From Epiperipatus broadwayi (Eukaryota; Onychophora; Udeonychophora; Euonychophora; Peripatidae), in contig JAQFVV010006270.1 in the NCBI GenBank assembly GCA_028023455.1, positions 5,358,834-5,422,833 on the forward strand: DNA of 64,000 nt, given 5' to 3'. Shown one piece after another: positions 57,515 to 64,000 of the stretch (within the stretch, counting starts at the first letter, position 1; the number at the start of each line of letters is the position of its first letter). The notes beneath the pieces were generated by a model, which did no database searches, was not told the DNA's origin, and was given only the letters and a program-made list of their open reading frames with translations. A program made the translations under genes and the position numbers.

Positions 57515-58984
57515 TAATGGTCAACGGAACCTCCCTAACCTAATCTGCCATACCAGGGTATTGGAACCTAGAAAATTTATATAATAGGCAGATACGCACG
57601 GGAGAGGTTACTCTTTTATCAAACCGCAAGTCCTAGTCACTAGCTCAGGAAGAAGCTGAGCTTAAAATATCACTCTGAATGCTAAAATTTCTAATTCTTA
57701 ATTTTAAATATTAATAAAATATATAAAATGAGTTACTGCCAAAATTAATTCAACAAAACACATTAAAAAGGAAAAATTCTGAAAATTAAATTAATTAATG
57801 AATATGTTTGATTTGAATTATATGCACAGATGGGAGCATTTAATAGATTTTACAATTTCAATATTTTACTAAGCATGAACCAACCCAATTTTTTTTAACC
57901 TTAGGCTAAAATCTCGCATTTAAACCAATGCTAGCTTACTGATATACCAATGTGACTGATATAAAATGAGATTATTAGCATAACACTATCATACAGGCAT
58001 GAATTTACATCTGTTGCAGCATATCATTAGAAAATAACGAATCATGGTGAGAAGGAATGAGTATCTTTTCCATGATCATTAATAAATTTCACCAATAGGC
58101 AATAACGATCCACTGCCCAATTGGTGATACAAAACAAAATTATTGAAATATATATATGCGATGCTCTGAAAAGGGGATAGCGATCTTTGCCGGCTTACTG
58201 TCCCAACCAGAGAATAAGAAAATTAGTGGCGTAGGAATTATGTCTACGACCATTGACAATGTGATGGCTACACTTTTTGGGGCATACATTCAGGTGGGTA
58301 TTATGCCCTGTAAGATAATGCAGTACAAGGGAACGAGTATCCAATGCACCTGTTCAGATTACATTGACATAAAACATCCATACATCTATCCATCAGCACT
58401 GATTTAACTACAAAACAATTAGCCCAAATTTTACACACCTTAAACTAACATAATTTACAAATCTATGCAACCATTTATGCTTATTTTTAAATTATTAATT
58501 TAACAGAAATGTACGAGAATGGAAATGATATTAAACACATATATAAAAAAAAATATAAATAATTTAAAATTTTAGTCAGATAAGAGAGAGATTTTTTTTA
58601 AAAGTTAAGTGACACTTAAAATTCTTGAAAAGTTATATTATATAATTAATGTTTATATTTCATTTAAAACAAAAGTTTATACTTTCCAATGCTGTAGGTA
58701 AAGTCCCTCTTTGCAGTCCTTGATGCCTCACACAATTCAAAGTTATTTCCATTTCATATTGTTATGAGCTCATCACGTAACCATTTCATATCCTGCATGG
58801 TTTGAGTAGCGGTAGAAAAGCAGATTCCGAATCGTAAAGATCTTACCCAGATCTGTCACTTCTGGTATCCAAACTATTTAATTTATTTTTTAATCCATTC
58901 AATTATTTTTATTTTATTTTAATGAGTTATAATAAATTGATTTTAAATACAAATTAATCTAAATCCTATGAACACTTGTTACTA
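57515..58984. mobile_element. LTR-like TGT...ACA element, copy 3, diverged
   Basis: Aligns with copy 2: 'aacctagaaaatttatataa' + 'taggcag' against 'gaacctagaaattttataaa' + 'gtaggcag' (57566-57593 and 32250-32275); 'agtcactagctcag' against 'tgtcactagctcag'; 'ccttaggctaaaa' against 'ccttaggccaaaa'; 'ttgccggcttac' against 'ttgccgacttac'. The ends are eroded (about 'tataatggtcaacgg' and 'cttgttact'). The frame 58156-58407 is within it and is not convincing as a gene. Confidence 0.7.
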
Positions 58985-59415
58985 ACTACTTTAATATATG
59001 AGATTGGAATAGTAATCTTAGTTGCCTATAACATCTATTATTGCATATAAAATTTTCCTTAATCTCGATTTCTTTCTTTTATAAATTATTCAACATTGGA
59101 TTTTCTTTATAATTATTTTTCTATTAAAAAGAATTCATATTTCATTTAAAAAAAGCTTCTTTGAAAAATTTCTGGACTAAGAGGAAGGTCTGGAAATGTT
59201 TTCAAAGATAACTTGACCCACACATCTAATTCTTTTTGAAGAGTAGCAACCCCCATGTCTCAATTTAAAGAAATAGTATTAGCATCCTTTATTTTATAAA
59301 GGCTTATCAAAGTTTTGTGCAAATTCTTAGTGAATTATATTAAGGCAAGTCCATGATTAAATATTGTCACTTGAACATAGTAACCCATTTCTGAAGGTTT
59401 GTGATGATGGTGTTG
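58985..59415. other. AT-rich interval, nothing recognised
   Basis: No gene recognised. Confidence 0.45.
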
Positions 59416-59996
59416 TAATTGTATTTTTATATTGGACTATTTCCATCATCTAATATGTGTATTCAATGTCTTTAGAAAAATTTAATTTTATTTAAATATT
59501 CCAATTACATTCAATTGTTAATAATAGCACATCAAACAGGTTAGAATATGCATAACATTTTGAGGGGTGTTATTCTTCCCTTTTCTTCAGGTGTTGCTAG
59601 CCTGATCAGTGACAGTACTAGCAAGGGATTTGAACCTGGGTCCTTAGATTCTTGATTATTGAATTTTAAGGTAACTCTCTAACAAACTGACCATCCTGAT
59701 TGTTGTTTTTGGCAGGATGGCTCAGTTGGTTAAAGTGTTACCTTAAAATTTAACTCAAGAATCTAAGGATCCAGGTTTGAATCCCATGCTAGTACTATCA
59801 CTGGTCAGGCCAGAAACACCTGAAGAAGAAGGGAGGATAATACCTCTCGAAACGTTATGCATATACTAATCTGTTTGATGTGCTATTACTAACAGTTGAA
59901 TGTATTTGGAACATTTAAATAAAGTTAAATTTTTTTAAAGACATTCACTATACATATTAGATGATGGAAATAGTCCAATATAAAAATACAAATAGT
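59416..59996. mobile_element. Palindromic pair of tRNA-derived SINE-2
   Basis: Two nearly full-length SINE-2 copies head to head: minus 59416-59700 and plus 59712-59996, with 11 bases between. The plus copy has 'caggatggctcagttggtta' (A box), 'ggtttgaatccca' (B box), then CTGAAGA, extra AGAA, a 6-bp stem GGGAGG/CCTCTC, GAAACGTT, and a body ending with 'atgatggaaatagtcc'. The A and B boxes indicate Pol III transcription in active ancestors. Confidence 0.8.
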
Positions 59997-61410
59997 AAGC
60001 CATTGTCTAATTATCTCAATATGCTTTTGGTCAGAGAACTTAAAATACATACATACTTTTATTTAAAAATTTTCTCAAATTTTATTTAAGAATTTTCTCA
60101 GATATAACCATGCACATTGCCTCATATTATAAATACAATAACTGTTTTTATGTGTGAAAATTGTGGTTTTATTTCAAGAAAATAGTATTAAATAAACAAT
60201 TTGATAACATTTTTTATTTATTTACATAGTTTACCATTTAACACTGCTTTAAATTTATGATTTTATCCATAGACAGCGTACAGTATATGAAAGATATTGA
60301 AAAGCACTCTTTCTAGAACAGTTTGAATTAAGATAAACGCAAATCTCTGAAATTGTTAATTGTGAAAACCTATAAGTTGGTGAACTCCTTCTACTATCAT
60401 ATCTTTTAGTTCGTATTAATCCAATTCAGAAGTTGCTCGACAATTTATGACTTAAACTTGCTTTATTTTCTGATGTGAATATTTAATTGTGCGTATCTAA
60501 ATGCGTAGTTCTCTATAAGATAGATCTATTATAAGATCGTTTTAACTATCTATTATTTATCAAATTGTATTTAGTTTATCAAAACCCTAAACATTCGATA
60601 AATGTCTGCAATTATGATCTTTGCACTTGAAAATAAAGCAAGTTAAATCTGCTTTGTATATAATTATTTCTAGAAACTTATGGATTGTGTTCGTGTTCTC
60701 TTGAAAGATGTGGCACTATGAAGAATAAAACTTGAATGCTAGTTCAATAATTCTTGTATTTTCGTTATTTAAAATTTCAAAGATTTGTTAATGGAAGATT
60801 TAGATTTAATTCAAATTACTCTACAGAAGAGTTTTTTTATTATTTAAAATTCTATATTATAATACTTTTAAAATGCTTTGTCATTATGGTGTGGCTGTTT
60901 TACATTAAGAATTCTCTACCACCATTAAGATCATCTTACTGTATTGCTCACCAAGACATTACAATTTAACTTTTTTAAAATTTTAACATCTCTTAAAATT
61001 TTTAGAAGAGAAAATTAAGAGCCATAATTTATTCTTTGTGATCCAATATATTATAAATAATTTAGTAAATAAATGTCTGACAAAATATGTCATGTTCGTA
61101 AATAATTTTTATGTTGAAAAATTAGTCATTTATTCACCATTTTATTTTTCCCATTTTATACAGATATAAAACTAAAATACTCAACAGAAATATGTGCCCA
61201 AAACTTTTGTTTAACTAATAAATTAAAGTATTAAATTTTATACTAGTCAACTTCTAGCCATCTTACCTTCATTAATTTAAATTATTGCATTAAAAACCAA
61301 GTAGTGTGCCAATTATTAATGAATTATGTATTGAAATTTCTTAGAAAATTGAATTCAATATGATAGAAAGAAATATTAAGGAAAAATTATAGGTATATTA
61401 ATTTGCACAT
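59997..61410. other. AT-rich interval, nothing recognised
   Basis: No gene recognised; the frame 60754-60969 has no recognisable features. Confidence 0.45.
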
Positions 61411-61421
61411 AAAGGTTATTA

Positions 61422-61526
61422 GTCAAGTGTTGGTAGCCGGGAGGTCAGCGCAGCTGCCTTGCAAGCAGTTGCTTGCAGACAGTTGTTGCGGGTTCGCTTC
61501 CCGGCCGATGCTTTGACATATGGAAA
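61422..61526 (+). mobile_element. tRNA-like SINE (family T), long variant, with TSD
   Basis: gtcaagtgttggtagcc, gggaggtcagcgcagctgcc, ttgcaagcagttgcttgcag, acagttgttgcgggttcgc, ttcccggccgatgctttgac, atatgg and an A run. TSD aaaggttatta at 61411-61421 and 61527-61537. Confidence 0.93.
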
Positions 61527-61894
61527 AAAGGTTATTAATCAGGGGTTTAGCTACACGAAGTTTGATTGTTTAGGTTTTTTAAAATAAATAATTCTATTAG
61601 AATGAATGAAAGCTACCGGAAATTATTATATATAATAATTTGTTTATTATTTCAGCAAAAGCTTTTGTATATACATTTCTACTGAATAATTAGTTTTATT
61701 ACCATATATAGTAATAATGATAAAATAATTATAAATACATATATATATATAATAGTTCTATATTTCTGTTAATTTATTAATATATACAATTTGTAAACTT
61801 AAGAGCATGCTATAACTCTAAACAAGCTTTTATTTTTTTATTATGATAAATGCTACTACAAGAGAAGGCATTCAAATCATCTTTATCTTAGATT

Positions 61895-61950
61895 GTCCCC
61901 ATCCCCAGACCGGTTTTGACCTATGGGTCTCTTCAGTGAGGAGTTGGGAC
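61895..61950 (-). ncRNA. Hammerhead ribozyme, family B, G12 mutated
   Basis: Same layout as the right-arm copy, but GAAA reads AAAA (plus-strand T at 61917 instead of C). The change falls in a CpG (TCGAAA to TCAAAA). G12 is a catalytic base in hammerheads, so this copy should be inactive. Other core bases, stem I and stem II are kept. Confidence 0.75.
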
Positions 61951-62555
61951 ACTAGATCCAAAAAACCAACTCAAGCTAAGCATTTATCTAAAAGGTATTT
62001 CTCAAGAAGAAGATCTAAACCTTTAGACATCTGCATGTCTTTAAAGTCAGCTCTCCAATTGAAAAAATTATATGGGCCTGAACTTAATTCAGATACTCCA
62101 TATATTAATAGGCTTAGCCATTTAATTTAGCCAAAGCCCCAACAGCAAAATAATAATAGTAATAATAAAAAGTCAGATGTCACATGACTTATATCTAGCT
62201 TGCATTTACCAATATGTAAACTTAAGAGCATGCTATAACTCTAAACAAGCTTTTATTTTTTTTATTTTTTTATTATGCTCTTAAGCTTACATATTGGTAA
62301 ATGCAAGCTATATATAAGTCATGTGACATCTGACTTTTTATTATTACTATTATTATTTTACTGTTGGGGCTTTGGCTAAATTAAATGGCGAAGCCTATTA
62401 ATATATGGAGTATCTGAATTAAGTTCAGGCCCATTTAATTTTTTCTGTTGGAGAGCTGACTTTAAAGACATGCAGATGTCTAAAGGTTTAGATCTTCTTC
62501 TTGAGAAATACCTTTTAGATAAATGCTTAGCTTGAGTTGGTTTTTTGAATCTAGT

Positions 62556-62611
62556 GTCCCAACTCCTCACTGAAGAGACCCATAGGTCGAAACCGGTCTG
62601 GGGATGGGGAC
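62556..62611 (+). ncRNA. Type I hammerhead ribozyme, family B, intact core
   Basis: Stem I GTCCC (62556-62560) + CTCCTCA (62563-62569); CTGAAGA (62570-62576); stem II GACC/GGTC with loop CATA (62577-62588); GAAA (62589-62592); minimal stem III CCGG closed by A-U; predicted cleavage after C62598; stem I return TGGGGA (62599-62604) + GGGAC (62607-62611). Stem I pairs 6 bp, an internal loop, then 5 bp. This fits the minimal type I class described for Penelope-like elements and retrozymes. Confidence 0.85.
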
Positions 62612-62882
62612 AATCTAAGATAAAGATGATTTGAATGCCTTCTCTTGTAGTAGCATTTATCATAATAAAAAAATAAAAGCTTGTTTAGAGTTATAGCATA
62701 CTCTTAAGTTTACATATTGGTAAATGCAAGCTATATATAAGTCATATGACATCTGACTTTTTACGATTAATATATACAATTGTAAATTGATAGATGCTAA
62801 TCTCATAATTTGGTATCTTTTATGTAAGTTTTGTTTTACAAAAATATATGTGTCTGTGTGCTTTGCATTATGACTGGAATTC

Positions 62883-64000
62883 TCATTTCACCGGACAATT
62901 ATAGATTTCATTATCTTGCATGTGAAATGCAGTTATATTATTTGTATCCTGATACTCCTTTGATGAATACAATTCAGAATTTTCCGATAATGTGGAAGTT
63001 TCTGTCATTTTGGAATCATCATTAGATTTAGATTGTCCCAAAGTACTATTTTGAACATATCCATTATCATCGATGGACGGCTCCTGATAATTATTTAATC
63101 TTTTCCTTCTCAAATCAGATTGCTCTAAATTAAAAATTAAATTTTTTTGATTTGGTTGATACTCTTCTATCGTGTTATTGCCGATTTCAACATGAGAATA
63201 TCCTTCGGCATCAATATCTTCTCGATGGTATCCTATGTAAGTAATATCTGTATTTCCTGAGTGGGGCAATTCAAAATCAAAAGCAGCGTTATCATATGAA
63301 ATTCGATGCTTTGTATCTGTTGTTTTAAAATCTGAAATTATTTGTTTTTCCAATTTTTTTTTCTTTTTTTTTTTACATTTTGGGATACAGCAGCATGTAA
63401 CGACGACTACTATTATAGATGAAATAGAGGCACTGGTGACTGCACTAGTGATAACTGGTGTTACTATGGAATTGCTGTTTGTTTTTTTTTCTACACATTG
63501 ATTTTTGGGGATTTCGTCATAATTACTGTCAGCAGAAATAACACAAATCCAATAACAGGTGTCTGGGATTAGATTTTTAATAGCATATTTATAAGTACTA
63601 TTTGGTAATATTTTACTAACTGTAAAATTTTTACTTTCAAAAGACCGATGTATCACAAGAAATTCACAATTCCATATATTATCTGTTTCCCACTGAATAT
63701 TCATTGAATTTTTAGTAACAGTAATTGTTTTAATATTGAGATACCCATATGTTTTTTTCAACGTTCTAATTTCACTGCAATGGTAATCGTAAAACTCCTG
63801 GTTGCCCGTTTCTACAGTGGTATTTAGGCACACCACATAAATAGTACCACTAGTTAAATTATTCAAAGGATGTTTACTTACTGAAATTAAAGGTTGACTT
63901 TTCAAGAACTCTGGAGAATTTTGAGGTCTGTATTGTAAAATAATTTCTTTGATACGGGCTGTAGTATACATTTTCCAATTGATTATTATGAAATTAGCAT
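62883..64000 (-). CDS. Single-pass membrane receptor with fibronectin type III domains, C-terminal part
   Basis: An intact minus-strand frame ends at TGA 62883-62885 and stays open to the window edge, so the Met at 63971 is probably internal and the gene continues to the right. Numbering from that Met, the end of one FN3-like domain (to about residue 60, TSGTIYVVCLNTT) precedes a second (about 78-163: TVTKNSMNIQWETD, then LIPDTCYWICVISAD). A transmembrane segment follows (about 169-195, TPVITSAVTSASISSIIVVV and a Cys cluster) with a lysine-rich stop-transfer (198-208). The 150-residue cytoplasmic tail is rich in Asn, Ser and about ten tyrosines (for example DDNGYVQNS, EGYSHVE), possible phosphorylation sites. 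FN3-TM proteins of this shape act in adhesion or signalling, often with leucine-rich repeats further N-terminal, which cannot be checked here. The downstream neighbour is the family B ribozyme composite, 118 bases beyond the stop and therefore possibly in the 3' UTR. Confidence 0.8.
   Translation of the reverse strand, partial: ANFIIINWKMYTTARIKEIILQYRPQNSPEFLKSQPLISVSKHPLNNLTSGTIYVVCLNTTVETGNQEFYDYHCSEIRTLKKTYGYLNIKTITVTKNSMNIQWETDNIWNCEFLVIHRSFESKNFTVSKILPNSTYKYAIKNLIPDTCYWICVISADSNYDEIPKNQCVEKKTNSNSIVTPVITSAVTSASISSIIVVVVTCCCIPKCKKKKKKKLEKQIISDFKTTDTKHRISYDNAAFDFELPHSGNTDITYIGYHREDIDAEGYSHVEIGNNTIEEYQPNQKNLIFNLEQSDLRRKRLNNYQEPSIDDNGYVQNSTLGQSKSNDDSKMTETSTLSENSELYSSKEYQDTNNITAFHMQDNEIYNCPVK

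Larger units (their letters stand above)
61792..62765. mobile_element. Hammerhead repeat family B: head-to-head composite with 16-bp TSD
   Basis: The left (minus) unit runs from 62228 down to about 61792 and the right (plus) unit from about 62278 to 62700. Each has a period of 422-423 and then restarts ('ctcttaagtttaca'); the right restart extends about 65 bases (62701-62765). The whole is flanked by attaatatatacaatt at 61776-61791 and 62766-62781. Both units contain an HHR on their sense strand. Both also hold the same 95-codon frame antisense to the ribozyme; this frame follows from the duplication and is not taken as a gene. Confidence 0.87.

Noticed and set aside
58156-58407. Open frame of 83 codons with Cys residues
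   Set aside because: Lies inside the third LTR-like copy; the corresponding region of copy 2 (33120-33400) is not open.
61843-62130. A 95-codon open frame, almost identical to one at 62376-62663 on the opposite strand, looking like a conserved duplicated gene
   Set aside because: The two frames are the same because they lie in inverted copies of one insertion, and they run antisense through the hammerhead ribozyme. No protein motif is seen. Conservation is explained by duplication.

Overview
This is an AT-rich, gene-poor stretch of a eukaryotic, almost certainly invertebrate animal, genome. The evidence is short tRNA-derived SINEs with poly(A) tails, several LINE families, Penelope-like elements (PLEs), Ty3/Gypsy and hAT relics, a fibronectin type III receptor exon, and many diverged repeats with CpG-to-TpG/CpA changes. 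Nothing looks bacterial or organellar, and I cannot name the species. The only convincing host gene is the C-terminal part of a single-pass membrane protein on the minus strand at the right edge (62.88 kb to the window end). Nearly everything else is mobile-element sequence.

Layout. 0-0.85 kb: end of a long TGT...ACA (LTR-like) element. 1.6-2.2 kb: RTE-type LINE fragment. 2.7-10.4 kb: tRNA-like SINEs, fold-back elements and a complete hAT element with an 8-bp target-site duplication (TSD). 11-16 kb: mostly AT-rich, with fold-backs. 16.9-20.7 kb: LINE relics, including a nearly full-length RTE-type element. 20.8-26.4 kb: hammerhead-ribozyme repeats, one set inserted into another LINE. 27-31 kb: SINEs and fold-backs. 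30.9-35.0 kb: a three-level nest (LTR-like element in a 5'-truncated RTE in an older LINE). 35.9-38.5 kb: Gypsy pol relic and a LINE tail. 38.8-45.1 kb: SINEs, palindromes and a possible solo LTR. 46.0-51.2 kb: a PLE fragment, a hammerhead inverted pair and a young PLE with a long open frame and an inverted partial copy. 53-56.3 kb: decayed LINE. 57.5-59 kb: third LTR-like copy. 59.4-60 kb: palindromic SINE pair. 61.8-62.8 kb: second hammerhead family. 62.9-64 kb: receptor gene.

The most interesting theme is a set of small repeats carrying type I hammerhead ribozyme (HHR) motifs with very short stem III. They occur as tandem and head-to-head copies. Two HHRs at 23.08 and 23.55 kb bracket a 465-nt unit, the arrangement expected of retrozymes that yield circular RNA. 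Two composites (47.3 and 61.8 kb) are flanked as a whole by 14-16 bp TSDs, so each head-to-head pair entered in one event. The PLE at 48-51 kb has the same head-to-head architecture. This suggests, but does not prove, that PLE machinery spreads the ribozyme repeats. All structures were derived by eye; no folding or database search was run.
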